Notes under the pieces: generated by a model | Told to the model about the DNA's origin: nothing | Databases searched by the model: none | The model's input: only the letters and a program-made list of their open reading frames with translations | Program-made: the position numbers and the translations under genes | In this document: positions 23,393-34,270 of the stretch, piece by piece | Position numbering within the stretch: the stretch's first letter is position 1 | Layout: every line of letters starts with the position of its first letter | DNA from: Malachius bipustulatus | Lineage: Eukaryota; Arthropoda; Insecta; Coleoptera; Melyridae | Assembly: GCA_910589415.1 (NCBI GenBank) | Contig: OU342634.1 | Location: 62,001-126,000 of the forward strand | Direction of reading: 5' to 3' | Length of the DNA stretch: 64,000 nt

Positions 23393-26300
23393 CTATTGGT
23401 GAGAAGTTTGTTGGTCAAACCCCCTCAAAGTGAAGGGTTTCAAGTGTTCAACGCCAATTACGCCCTCATACGGAATCTGACTTCTGGAGGAGTGTCGTGA
23501 CTCCTTGACCCTATATCTGTCGTTTGGAAGTACTTCAGCTATGACAAAGGGCCCCTTATATTTCGGTAAAAGCTTAGTACTTTGTCCTTGGGCGGAGAAA
23601 CCGGACACTTTTGTCAATACTAAGTCGCCAACTTTATACCGACGTGGTGAACAGCGTTTGGAGTTAAATCGGACACCCTGTACTTCTTGATTCTCTTGGA
23701 GATGCCTAGCGGCCTCAGCCCGAGCCCGAGTTACGTCAACAACTGGTTCGGTCTCGGTATCAGGGAAGTCATGGTCTGCACTTAGGTGCGTACCAAACAT
23801 TAATTCTGCAGGTGTAACTTTTGTGGTTGCGTGTCTGGTGCTATTAATACCTTGTTGAACGGCGATCAGACGGTTGTCCCATTTGGTCGAAGCCACATCG
23901 GCACCCATAGCAGCCAACGAATCTAATATAGTACGATTGCACCGTTCAACTTGTCCATTGGCTCGTGGAAGACCCGTGGCGATCACATGCAGTCTTATAT
24001 TTCTTTTTGCACAGAAATCTTCGAACATTTTGGATGTGAACGGTCGGCCAGCATCAGTAATTATACGACGGGGATTACCAAATATGGAGAATATTTCCTT
24101 CAAGTGTCTGGTGATGTACTTTGTCTTGGTACTAGGTACGGCCCGTAAGAAATTAAATTTGGTGAATCCGTCAACTATTACCAGTAGGTGATTGTTTCCT
24201 TTGTCAGATTTTACGAAGGGACCCAAATGGTCAATGTGCAGGGTGTGGAAGGGACGTGCAAACTTCGGAATAGAGTGTAAATATCCAGGCCTCCGGCCCG
24301 CGGGAACCTTGTGGTAGAGACAATTTAAACAGGACTGGATATATTTCTGTACAAATCTCTTCATATGCGGAAACCAATACTTCTCTTTAATACGGGACAA
24401 TGTCTTTTCCACTGCGAAATGTCCTACGTCATCATGATTAATCTTCACTATATGCCATCTACCTTTCTTTGGCACGACAATTCTTCGCCCATAATCAGTA
24501 TTTCGGTAAAGGATATTTCCTCGAAGGTCATAGTCATGGAACGTGGCTTTATTGTCGTCCCGGTTGCCTGAAAGCAGAATGTCTTTCAGATGTTTAAGAG
24601 ATCCATCCTTATCTTGAGCCTCCCTCATCCAATCATTCTCAGCTATCAAATTGATATGAAATTCAGTAGTCTCCGTCTCAGTTCGATCTTGGTCAGACAA
24701 ATTTGCATTCCGGCTCAATGCATCTACATGCTGGATCTGGAATCCGGAACGGTGTATGATATTAAATGTAAATGATTGCAGACTCAGTACCCATCTCGCT
24801 ATCCTCGGAACGATTGTATGTTTTGCCATTGCATTCTTAACCGAATTACAGTCCGTTATAAGAGTAAATTGCTTCCCAGCTAAATAATGACGAAACTTCT
24901 CTAGCGTCTTAACAACCGCCAACATTTCCAACTCAAAGGAGTGGTAGTTCTTTTCCGCATCGGATGTCTGTCTGCTGAAATATGCGACAGGCTGTTCGCC
25001 CACTTCGGATTTCTGTGTCAATATACCCGCCAACCCATCTTGACTGGCATCGGTATAAACAAATGTTTCTAGTTCTGGATTGAAAATTCGAAGGATTGGA
25101 TCTGCACATATAGCTTCCTTCAGGGTAACAAACAATTCATCGTGATCTTTGGTCCATTCCCATGTTACGTTCTTCCTTAGTAGTCTAGTCAATAGAGCCG
25201 TTTTTTGCGAAAAGTTGTTAATGAACTTTCGAAAATAACCAACCAATCCTAAAAACTGCCTAAGCCGATGTTGATTGGTTGGACTTGGAAAATTCTTAAC
25301 CGCTGTAATTTTGCTTTCGTTTATACTGACACAATTTTCTCGTATAGTATAACCAAGATAGGAAATCTCTGTCTGAAGAAAAGTAGACTTCGATAGTTTC
25401 GCCGTCAATCCATATTTTCGGAGTGTCTCCAGTACTCGTTGGAGGAGAAGCAACCCTTCCTGTATGGTCTTTGATGGAATCAGGACATCGTCCAGGTATG
25501 GAATAATCTTATTTTCTTTGAACGGTTCGAATACAGAATTCATCATTGTCTGGAAGACAGCACCGGCGTTACATAGTCCCATCGGCATTCGCAGATATTC
25601 ATACAGCCCTATTGGAGTAATAAAGGCTGTTTTGGGCACTGAGTCCGGATGCATGGGAATTTGGTGGTACCCGGATGTTAAATCTAGGGTGGTGAAATAT
25701 TTAAACCCGCGCAAACCGTCGATTAGATCTTCAATCAGGGGAAGCGGGTATTTATTTTTCACAGTTATTTTATTAAGTGCCCTGTAGTCGCAAACCAGAC
25801 GAATCTCGTTGTTCTTCTTAGCCAGCATCAAGGCCGGGCTAGCATACGGGGAGGTACTTTTTCTGATGATACCGGCCTTCAACATACGGGAAATAATTTT
25901 TTCAAGGTTAGCTTTTTCCGATTCAGATAATCGGTATGGGCGAAAATGAATTGGGGTATCGGTGGTGGTCTGAATTTGCATACTAATGGAATTAGTTTTG
26001 CCCAAAGTCTCGTAACTTGACGCAAAGCAGTCCTCAAATCTTTCGAGCAATTGAAACAGCTGAGTCAGGTTTTCTTGAGAAAGTTCTCCATGCGATACAG
26101 TGGATTTAGTTACAGCTTTTCGAGCGAAAATTAACTCATCATCAATTCTTTGGTAAACAATTTCACCTTTTTCCGTGAAATCCCTGCCTATAATCAGTGA
26201 ATGGTTAGGAGATAAAAAGTCAAGAACATATATCCTAATTGTCTGGCAAACTCGGTCGATTTCAACTGAACATTCAATAAATTCTGTCACCGTCGTGCCC

Positions 26301-27535
26301 ACTCCAAGGAACCCAGTGAGCTTTATTTCTTCCGGTAATTTGTGCACTGACCAACCGTATTTTGTTACCAAATTCCGTTCAATAAGAGAACAGTCGCTTC
26401 CAAGATCTATAAAAACTTGTAAACGAACATTATTAATGATAGCCTCTTTATAAAATTTTCGAGCATCAACATTAGCAATCATATTAACCGTTTGTTTATT
26501 TTTATTTACGGCGACCTTCTTTTTACGACATGCCACCTCTATGTGACCTTCTATTTTGCAAAAATTGCATCGTTTGTTTCGATGTATGCAGGAACTTTTT
26601 GCGTGACCTACTTTGCCGCAAGAATGGCACTCGAGCTGTAATTTATTGTGTCTTCCCGCACCGGAAATAAGCTCTTGATATTGTACACGTCTGGGGCTCG
26701 ACCTAGTAAGCGACTGCTCATGCCGGATCGCTGGCGAAGGCGAATACGTTTTATTTCGGAGATACGTTCCTAACGCATTTGGTAGGACAATGCCGGCAGC
26801 TTCTGCCGCTGCGGTGATGTTTTCGTCTCCGATGGCCCCTAGCACCAAGGAAACCTTATCAGCAGCAGAGAAATTAACCTTCAACCGATTGATCTTGGCG
26901 ATATGCTGAAAGTAAAATTCATACAGAGAACAACCAGGCGTAGGGCGATGTGTTGCAACATCCATTAGTAGCTGGTAGGTATTTCGAGGTGCTTCAAACG
27001 ATTCGAGCAACAGAGTTTTCCATTGTTGCCAATTATAACCCGACCATCCGGGCTCACTCGACACATAGGTATCATACCAGATTTTTGCTGGCCCGCTTAA
27101 CTTATTGAGGGCTTGGAAGATTAGTTCGCTGTCGTTGAGCCCGTAAGTTTTTGCGTGGCTCTCTACTATTTCCACCCACTCGGTGATGGAATCTTGCATG
27201 GGGTTAAAAGGTGGAAAAGCTAACAATAAATTGCTCATGCGTTGGACGGGGATAGCCCACAATTCATTTGAACAAGGCTGACTTACCCCTGCAGAACCTT
27301 TCGACACCGATGATTGAATTGCGCCCTCAGTTACAGGTGGTTGAGGTTGAGCAAGTAGCTTCGAGCTTCCACGTCCTCTTTCCGTAGACTGGAACGGAGC
27401 CACGTCGTCATCACTTAACTCACTTTCACTCGATGTCGGAGATCGTTTGGGACGCGATGAATGTCCCTTATGGTATTTTCGCGGTGATCGTTCGTGTCGC
27501 GACGAATGGCCTTTATGGTACTTCCTTTTGGGCAT
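23393..27535 (-). CDS. Gypsy-2 Gag-Pol polyprotein
   Basis: One uninterrupted frame of 1380 codons. The ATG at 27535 is chosen because the open frame above it lies in the primer site and LTR. Order of domains: a basic N-terminus with KYHKGHSSR repeats; Gag; two CCHC zinc knuckles (about 303-316 and 323-336); aspartic protease with DLGS at 377 and LIIGRDF; reverse transcriptase with YLDD near 680; RNase H with YTDAS near 828; HHCC zinc module near 1034-1072; integrase core D1102, D1161, E1197 (D-59-D-35-E); and GPY/F (KYKGPF, about 1326). All catalytic motifs are present and no frameshift separates Gag from Pol. Together with identical LTRs this suggests a recently active, possibly autonomous element. 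The protease has DLG where DSG or DTG is usual. Confidence 0.93.
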   Translation of the reverse strand: MPKRKYHKGHSSRHERSPRKYHKGHSSRPKRSPTSSESELSDDDVAPFQSTERGRGSSKLLAQPQPPVTEGAIQSSVSKGSAGVSQPCSNELWAIPVQRMSNLLLAFPPFNPMQDSITEWVEIVESHAKTYGLNDSELIFQALNKLSGPAKIWYDTYVSSEPGWSGYNWQQWKTLLLESFEAPRNTYQLLMDVATHRPTPGCSLYEFYFQHIAKINRLKVNFSAADKVSLVLGAIGDENITAAAEAAGIVLPNALGTYLRNKTYSPSPAIRHEQSLTRSSPRRVQYQELISGAGRHNKLQLECHSCGKVGHAKSSCIHRNKRCNFCKIEGHIEVACRKKKVAVNKNKQTVNMIANVDARKFYKEAIINNVRLQVFIDLGSDCSLIERNLVTKYGWSVHKLPEEIKLTGFLGVGTTVTEFIECSVEIDRVCQTIRIYVLDFLSPNHSLIIGRDFTEKGEIVYQRIDDELIFARKAVTKSTVSHGELSQENLTQLFQLLERFEDCFASSYETLGKTNSISMQIQTTTDTPIHFRPYRLSESEKANLEKIISRMLKAGIIRKSTSPYASPALMLAKKNNEIRLVCDYRALNKITVKNKYPLPLIEDLIDGLRGFKYFTTLDLTSGYHQIPMHPDSVPKTAFITPIGLYEYLRMPMGLCNAGAVFQTMMNSVFEPFKENKIIPYLDDVLIPSKTIQEGLLLLQRVLETLRKYGLTAKLSKSTFLQTEISYLGYTIRENCVSINESKITAVKNFPSPTNQHRLRQFLGLVGYFRKFINNFSQKTALLTRLLRKNVTWEWTKDHDELFVTLKEAICADPILRIFNPELETFVYTDASQDGLAGILTQKSEVGEQPVAYFSRQTSDAEKNYHSFELEMLAVVKTLEKFRHYLAGKQFTLITDCNSVKNAMAKHTIVPRIARWVLSLQSFTFNIIHRSGFQIQHVDALSRNANLSDQDRTETETTEFHINLIAENDWMREAQDKDGSLKHLKDILLSGNRDDNKATFHDYDLRGNILYRNTDYGRRIVVPKKGRWHIVKINHDDVGHFAVEKTLSRIKEKYWFPHMKRFVQKYIQSCLNCLYHKVPAGRRPGYLHSIPKFARPFHTLHIDHLGPFVKSDKGNNHLLVIVDGFTKFNFLRAVPSTKTKYITRHLKEIFSIFGNPRRIITDAGRPFTSKMFEDFCAKRNIRLHVIATGLPRANGQVERCNRTILDSLAAMGADVASTKWDNRLIAVQQGINSTRHATTKVTPAELMFGTHLSADHDFPDTETEPVVDVTRARAEAARHLQENQEVQGVRFNSKRCSPRRYKVGDLVLTKVSGFSAQGQSTKLLPKYKGPFVIAEVLPNDRYRVKESRHSSRSQIPYEGVIGVEHLKPFTLRGFDQQTSHQ

Positions 27536-27548
27536 TATTTTGGTCTTT

Positions 27549-27562
27549 ATCCCACTTCTGAT
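27549..27562 (-). promoter_or_regulatory. Primer-binding site of Gypsy-2
   Basis: On the element strand ATCAGAAGTGGGAT follows the 5' LTR. It matches most of the complement of an insect leucine-tRNA 3' end (usual form TGTCAGAAGTGGGAT). Confidence 0.6.
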
Positions 27563-27882
27563 GAAAGAAACCCTTGCACACTTTAGCAAACCCCCTTGAG
27601 GATTCAATTAAACAAGAAGGACTTGATAAATAATATATTACGCAGTATAAGTATACGTAACAATGCGTCGTCAGACTATCCGGCATATAGCTACTCAACA
27701 CTCGCTCGTCATTCTTTTCACACTGTCCGTCTACCAGTCCCAGTCCCGCTCTTCGCTGGGTCCTTCGCTCATCTCTCCCTTGCACCGTCGCACTCCGTTC
27801 AGCATCATCCTGATGGATTCCGTCCACCAGCGACTCGTCTCGATACCAGTGGTGGAGGTGCTAACAGGGGAACACCTAACAC
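27563..27882 (-). repeat. 5' LTR of Gypsy-2
   Basis: Pair of 22339-22658. It would supply the promoter for the minus-strand transcript. Confidence 0.9.
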
Positions 27883-28511
27883 ATAGGAATTAGGCATTTT
27901 TAATCCGGAAAATTTAATTTGAAAAAGTTGTTTGAAATAACCTCAAACCCCCAAATCTCGAGTTTGCTTGAAAACAAAAATCCCCAAAAAATTTTCAAGT
28001 AAGGTAAGGTACCTACTCAGGTGGTCTTGAAAATATTTTGGGGATTTTTTGTTTTCAACCAAACTCGAGATTTGGGGGTTCGAGGTTATTTCAAACAACT
28101 GTTTTGAATAAAATTTTCCGGGAAAAAAAGCCTAATATATTTTTTCAATTTTCAACGCTAATTTTGGTCATAGTATAGGCTAGTTATTTGCTACGACTAA
28201 AATGTTTTCTACCCATTTAAGAGAGCCTCGAGAGCTTTACATAAAGAAAAAAAAACTTTTTTTTAATCAATCAAAAAATAAAAAAAGTTCGCGTGATTCA
28301 TGTGATTCCATCTAAAGTGAAACACACTGTAGATGTTTCATCAATGCATATTATAGACGTCCCATAGACGCAAAGTGTCGTCATCTCAAAGATACATATT
28401 GTAGACGTCTCATAGATATGTAATAAGACGTCTCATAAATACATATAGTAGGCATCTTATTGATGTATAATGAGCACGTCTATTAGATGCATCTTGTAGA
28501 TGCTTAATAGA
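27881..28511. repeat. Right copy of the ~630-bp duplication flanking Gypsy-2
   Basis: Near-identical to 21712-22340. It starts directly at the LTR edge (ACATAGGAATTAGG) and continues past the duplicated part into the rest of the AGACGTCT-rich element. Confidence 0.85.
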
Positions 28512-28930
28512 TGCATACTGTAGGCATCTAATCGATGCATATTGCAAGACATCTCAAAGATGTATAAATGTAGACGTCGCATAGACGATCTACGCCGCGG
28601 ACATTTCGCTTCAAAATTGTAGTCTATAAGCTACCGTATATAGACGTCTATGCTATACACCCTATAGATTCACCAATAATCTATGTTATAGATGCACATT
28701 GTAGACATCTAATAGATGCATATGGTAGACGTCTCATAGATGCATACTGTAGGCATCTTATCGATGTATATTGGAAGATATCTAATAGATGCATAATGTA
28801 GACGTCGCATAGACGGTCTACGCCGCGGACATTTTGCTTCTTAATTATAGTCTACAAACTACCGTCTATAGACGTATATGCTGGACGTAAAAAATACATC
28901 TTTTAGATGAAACTGTGTTACTTGGGTATT
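28320..28930. mobile_element. Right end of AGACGTCT-rich TIR element
   Basis: Dense alternation of TAGACGTC, TAGATGCAT and TGTAGGCATCT words ends in GTGTTACTTGGGTA near 28930, the inverse of the terminus at 4019. A ~90-bp unit ending GACGATCTACGCCGCGGACA is repeated near 28580 and 28810. No coding capacity. The same type of sequence, interrupted by Gypsy-2, appears at 22163-22340. Confidence 0.5.
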
Positions 28931-30029
28931 TAATTACTACACGTAATAACTATCACAACACTTGTTTCAACAATAAATGTAGACTCGTAATGATTACTCT
29001 GTACTATCATCCCTGCCTTTATATCCCTCTCGGTTCCCCCACCACTCTACAAGCTTCGACTTGCCGAATTCCAGAATCGGCGCCGCTGGGCCGGTTACTA
29101 CCTGACACGCATTGACTTGTCGGTAGCCGCACACTTTGCGCCTATTACCGATACATGGGAACGGCTGCTTTTTAAAAGGGCCTTTTGTGTTAGTATATTT
29201 TATTACCTGCACGCTATGTATAGGGGTCCCATTACAGCTGTACATTATTAATACCCCTGTACCTACTTATTATAATCATGATTTAATTTGAAAGATTTAT
29301 TGCTATGATGTGGCCGGGTCAGAGCCTGTCGGCTCAGCATTATTATAATGATGATGAATTAGGCATAGGTACCTACTTATAATTATTTAGGTATTTAATT
29401 AATATGAATTTGCGTTGAAGTAACGACTGAAATAATTATATTAATAATAATGATAATGATAATAATATTGACGGTAATTAGAAAAAAAAATAATTATTGT
29501 AATTAGGGATATACGTAATTAGTGTTGTTCCGTTCCCATGTTTTCCTTTTCCATATAATTCCCTCCTTATTTTGAATTATGCACGGGGGGGAGAGGAACG
29601 TGACAACATGGTGCGCGAGACCATGTCCTATGGGCATACAGCCAGAGGGTGCCTACCACTTACCACTTCACCCAAGAGAATGAGATAAACCGCCGTGGCA
29701 TTCGGTCCATGTCTGTCTATACAGACAAGAAGTGTTTACATTGCAATCCACAAGTGCTATGCGACGCGATAGTATCTTCGGCCCTGGTCGCCAAATGAAA
29801 GCTCACTAAGCTGTCTACATGGGAAATTTAAGGTAGGTGCATAATTATCATCCTAGAAATTATACCCCTTAATTGCTCCCCTAATTATTTTCCCGCTGGT
29901 CCTTCGAGTAATTAAATTAATCCAAATTCCAAACCGCGTGACTTACTATACAAATAGAACAATTGAGTTCTTGGCAGTAAGTCTATACGCAACAAGTGTA
30001 TTGACATAACTGATGTACTTTTGGTGCAC
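28931..30029. other. No gene seen; unclassified repeat sequence
   Basis: Mixed AT-rich and moderately GC-rich DNA. TTAGGCATAGGTACC blocks near 29362 recur at 30045 and 31004, so it belongs with the repeat block that follows. No coding motif was found. Confidence 0.4.
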
Positions 30030-32160
30030 CCCATTATAATCATGATTAGGCATAGGTACCTATAGGTACTTAATTTATAAGTTAGTGTATTTGACGGTAA
30101 TTAGAACAGTAATTGATATTAGGGGGAAAGGTAATTAGTGTATTTGACGTAACTGTACTTTTGTTGCACCTCATTTGGCTTATTATTAGAAATAATAACC
30201 GGTTTTCGCCGAAGGTGGTCGTTTTCAGACGTGTCGAAACTTGTCGATGCATACCTCGGCATAACTATCTTATAACCATGAATAACAACCGGATTTCGCC
30301 GTTGGTGGCCGTTTTCAGACGTGTCGAAGCTTGTGGATACGTACCTCTGCATTATTAATGATGCAGGTGTGCAGCGTGCTTCCGAACAAAGGACCGGATG
30401 CAGGTGTGCCATTTTCAGACGTGTCGAAACTTGTCGATACGTGCCTCTGCATAATTAATGATGCAGGTGTGCAGCGTGTTTCCGAACATAGGACCTGATG
30501 CAGGTGCGCCGTTTTCAGACGTGTCGAAACTTGTCGATACGTGCCTCTGCATAATGAATGATGCAGGTATGCAACTCTATTGTATTCCACACAAAGGACC
30601 TGAATCAGGTGCTCCGTTTTCAGACGTGTCGAAGCTTGTCGATATGCGCCTCTGCATAATTATTGACGCAGGTGTGCAGCTCTATTGTATTTCAGAATAA
30701 GGAACGCCGACAAAGGGCCGCCGAACAAAAGAGTGACAGGTGGGCGTGATTAATGACCCCCGATTTCTAAGAACTCATTAGTCTATTAAAATAAAAAAAT
30801 CTTATAAAACTTGACTTTTATTTTTATTGACTTATTTAATAATAATGTTATAGACATCGCAAGGCGTGTCTAGTCATAACGGATATGTTAGCTTATTACA
30901 TCTGTAGGGCCCATACGGAGTATTTAAAACTGCTACCTACTCACCTACCTACCTACCTACCTCCATAATTACCTATTATGATGATGATGATGATTTAGGC
31001 ATAGGTACCACTTATAATTATTTAGGTATTTAATTAATAAGAATTGGTGTTGATGAAATAAAAATATTATTAATAATATATATTAATGATAATGATAATC
31101 ATAATCATAATATTATCACACTATTTCCGCCGAACGAATCTCTATAATGTAATTAGAGAAGTAATTAGTGTATTTGACGGTAATTAGATTAGGGTGACGG
31201 TAATTGTAATTAGGGATAGACGTAATTAGTGTATTTCACGTAACTGTACTTTTTGTTGTACCTCATTAGTACCTACCGCCACTGACTTATTAATAGAAAT
31301 AAGCGGGTTTCACCGTTGGTGGTCGTTTTCAGACGTGTCGAAACTTGTCGATACGTGCCTCTGCATAACTATCTTATTACCATGAATAACAACCGGGTTT
31401 CACCGTTGGTGGTCGTTTTCAGACGTGTCGAAGCTTGTGGATACGTGCCTCTGCATAATTAATGACGCAGGTGTGCAGCGTGTTTCCGAACATAGGACCT
31501 GATGCAGGTGCGCCGTTTTCAGACGTGTCGAAACTTGTCGATACGTGCCTCTGCATAATTAATGATACAGGTGTGCAGCTCTATTGTATTCCCTACAAAG
31601 GAATGCCGACAAAGGGACGCCGATCAAAGGAGTGACAGGTGGGCGTAATTGATGACCCCCGATTTCTAAGAACTCATTAGTCTATTGTGTTTCCGAACAA
31701 AGGACCGGATGCAGGTGTGCCATTTTTCAGACGTGTCGACGCATGTCGATACGTGCCTCTGCATAATTAATGATACAGGTGTGCAGCTCTATTGTATTCC
31801 ATACAAAGGAACGCCGACAAAGGGCCGCCGAACAAAGGATTGACAGGTGGGCGTGATTAATGACCCCCGATAACAAAAGAACTCATTAGTCTAGACAAAG
31901 GAACGCCGACAAAGGGTCGCCGAACAAAGGAGTGACAGGTGGGCGTGATTAATGACCTTGATAACAATAGAACTCATTAGGCTATTGTGTTTCCCAACAA
32001 AGGGCCCGATGCAGGTGTCCCCATAAATCAAGTACACCCCATTGTTTCGATGACAAGTGGGCGTGATTAATGACCCCGATAACAATAGAGCTTGACAGGT
32101 GGGCGTGATTAATGACCCCGATAACAATAGAGCTAATTTGAATAAAAAACCCATTAAGGG
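30030..32160. repeat. Complex repeat block upstream of LINE-C
   Basis: Two kinds of unit repeat irregularly. CAGACGTGTCGAA, followed by CTTGTCGATACGTGCCTCTG, occurs nine times (near 30221, 30311, 30411, 30511, 30615, 31324, 31414, 31514, 31722). GACAGGTGGGCGTGATTAATG occurs about six times, mostly after 31600. The segments 30030-30770 and 30990-31690 are related as larger units. The block runs straight into the start of LINE-C and may be its monomeric 5' untranslated region; this is inference from position. Confidence 0.6.
30940..30962. repeat. CCTA microsatellite
   Basis: Tandem ACCTACCTACC run. Confidence 0.8.
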
Positions 32161-32214
32161 CCCTACCGACCCATCTTCTACTTAAGGTCAGAGGTAAGTA
32201 CTCCATCCCCAGCG

Positions 32215-32918
32215 ATGAGTGCAACCAAAGCCCTGGCCAAAAAGCCAAAGCACGAAGGGGAGACTGTGACCTCCGAGCCTGGCGCATCCTCACAGGGCGC
32301 TACTGGCTCCGGAGTAAGCTACAGTCAAGCCCTGACAGCTTTCAAAATGGCGGTGGTAATGGAAAGTTACCCCGAAGAGCGGCTGGATCAACACCAGGCA
32401 AAACTTGTCCAGCAATCCATCATGGAGCAGGTGATGGGGGCGTGCCTGGACTGGGGCCACAATTCAAGGGCACCAGGTTTGAGAAGGGCGTGGTCTTCGT
32501 CACCTGCGCCAATGAAAAATCCAAGAGGTGGCTGGTGGACTTGGTACCGAAGCTACGGCCTTGGGATGGGGCCGCACTACGTGTGGGCCCGTCCAGAGAA
32601 GTGGTGAAAGCCACTAAGGTCGTGGTCTTCATTCCTGCAGACACACCAGGCCTCGAGGAACCAACAAAAGCCTTTCGTCTGTTGGAAAACCAGAATCTGG
32701 GCATTAAAACAGACGAATGGTCTATCATCACACAGCACAGGGAGAGGGACGGTAAGGGTACCACACTTGTGCTGTGGATCGATGAAGAGTCTCTGAAGGC
32801 TCTCGCCGGAAGGGGGTACAAAGCGTACCTCGGTTTTGGTGAGGTAACCTTCAGAGTGATGGGAGGAAAGAACACACCCTGCAATGCTGCGGGCTCTCCA
32901 GATCAACCTGCAGCATAG
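32215..32918 (+). pseudogene. LINE-C ORF1 (DUF4780-like), frameshifted
   Basis: The ATG at 32215 opens a frame (MSATKALAKK) that runs to about 32440. A one-to-two-base frame change then leads into the frame continuing to the stop at 32918. Conserved-looking blocks are YPEERLDQHQ, VVFVTCANEKSKRWL and VVFIPADTPG, typical of the DUF4780 domain found as ORF1 in insect R1/LOA-type LINEs and as a retroelement-derived gene family. The product would be an RNA-binding nucleocapsid-like protein. The end overlaps the ORF2 start (32884) by 35 bases in another frame, as is common in this clade. Confidence 0.7.
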
Positions 32919-32976
32919 CAAAGCTGCCTCAGCATCTCTGTGCAGACTTCTAGCTGCCGGAGATGTAGACGTAGCC

Positions 32977-32988
32977 CTAATTCAGGAA
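32977..32988. repeat. Target-site duplication, left (315-bp array)
   Basis: CTAATTCAGGAA, the LINE-C codons for LIQE; repeated at 34485. Confidence 0.88.
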
Positions 32989-33274
32989 ACAAAAATTTTA
33001 CAATTTCCACCCCTGACTCACAGCATGAAATCAATGAATGACGTATCGTTTTACGATATGTCGTTCATCTTTTTGTTAAACTTTGGAAGTAGGCCTTTCC
33101 TACCTTTACGCACATCGGGAGGCACTGCACTCAGTTGTTGGCATGCGTTTTAGCTGCCTGGGGTTGCATCCTATGGCGAAAGCCGAACCCACCGTGCTAT
33201 TTTTATTTTAATTTATTTTTATCATTTTTCTCACTATTAAGTGACTAAGATTGTGCTGTGTGTTAGCAAGATAC

Positions 33275-33319
33275 ATTGTACTGAAGAGTCCCAATTAGGA
33301 CGAAACACGTGTCTACAAT
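33275..33319 (+). ncRNA. Hammerhead ribozyme, family 2, copy 1
   Basis: Stem I is AUUGUA/UACAAU. The core is CUGAAGA. Stem II is GUCC/GGAC with a CAAUUA loop. GAA follows, and then the palindrome ACACGUGU (3-bp stem III with a 2-base loop, or a dimeric stem). C17 precedes the predicted cut after 33313. All invariant hammerhead positions are met. Its stem and loop sequences are unrelated to family 1. Confidence 0.88.
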
Positions 33320-33595
33320 TTCCACCCCTGACTCACAGCATGAAATCAATGAATGACGTATCGTTTTACGATATGTCGTTCATCTTTTTGTTAAACTTTG
33401 GAAGTAGGCCTTTCCTACCTTTACGCACATCGGGAGGCACTGCACTCAGTTGTTGGCATGCGTTTTAGCTGCCTGGGGTTGCATCCTATGGCGAAAGCCG
33501 AACCCACCGTGCTATTTTTATTTTTATTTTAATTTATTTTTATCATTTTTCTCACTATTAAGTGACTAAGATTGTGCTGTGTGTTAGCAAGATAC

Positions 33596-33640
33596 ATTGT
33601 ACTGAAGAGTCCCAATTAGGACGAAACACGTGTCTACAAT
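33596..33640 (+). ncRNA. Hammerhead ribozyme, family 2, copy 2
   Basis: Identical motif; cut predicted after 33634. Confidence 0.88.
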
Positions 33641-33910
33641 TTCCACCCCTGACTCACAGCATGAAATCAATGAATGACGTATCGTTTTACGATATGTCGT
33701 TCATCTTTTTGTTAAACTTTGGAAGTAGGCCTTTCCTACCTTTACGCACATCGGGAGGCACTGCACTCAGTTGTTGGCATGCGTTTTAGCTGCCTGGGGT
33801 TGCATCCTATGGCGAAAGCCGAACCCACCGTGCTATTTTTATTTTCATTTATTTTTATCATTTTTCTCACTATTAAGTGACTAAGATTGTGCTGTGTGTT
33901 AGCAAGATAC

Positions 33911-33955
33911 ATTGTACTGAAGAGTCCCAATTAGGACGAAACACGTGTCTACAAT
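33911..33955 (+). ncRNA. Hammerhead ribozyme, family 2, copy 3
   Basis: Identical motif; cut predicted after 33949. Confidence 0.88.
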
Positions 33956-34225
33956 TTCCACCCCTGACTCACAGCATGAAATCAATGAATGACGTATCGT
34001 TTTACGATATGTCGTTCATCTTTTTGTTAAACTTTGGAAGTAGGCCTTTCCTACCTTTACGCACATCGGGAGGCACTGCACTCAGTTGTTGGCATGCGTT
34101 TTAGCTGCCTGGGGTTGCATCCTATGGCGAAAGCCGAACCCACCGTGCTATTTTTATTTTAATTTATTTTTATCATTTTTCTCACTATTAAGTGACTAAG
34201 ATTGTGCTGTGTGTTAGCAAGATAC

Positions 34226-34270
34226 ATTGTACTGAAGAGTCCCAATTAGGACGAAACACGTGTCTACAAT
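34226..34270 (+). ncRNA. Hammerhead ribozyme, family 2, copy 4
   Basis: Identical motif; cut predicted after 34264. Confidence 0.88.

Larger units (their letters stand above)
22339..27882 (-). mobile_element. Gypsy-2, full-length Ty3/gypsy retrotransposon
   Basis: The 320-bp LTRs at 22339-22658 and 27563-27882 appear identical on reading, so the insertion is young. Read leftward, the element has a 5' LTR starting TGTTAGGTG, a leucine-tRNA-like primer site, one long Gag-Pol frame, 735 bp with a 59-bp tandem repeat, and the 3' LTR. No purine tract is obvious before the 3' LTR. No ordinary 4-6-bp target duplication is visible; the flanks overlap by ~630 bp instead. Confidence 0.9.

Noticed and set aside
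27513..27827. Arg/Asp-rich 104-105-residue frames in both Gypsy-2 LTRs (also 22286-22603)
   Set aside because: They are LTR sequence present twice, without coding features; the Gag-Pol start lies downstream at 27535.
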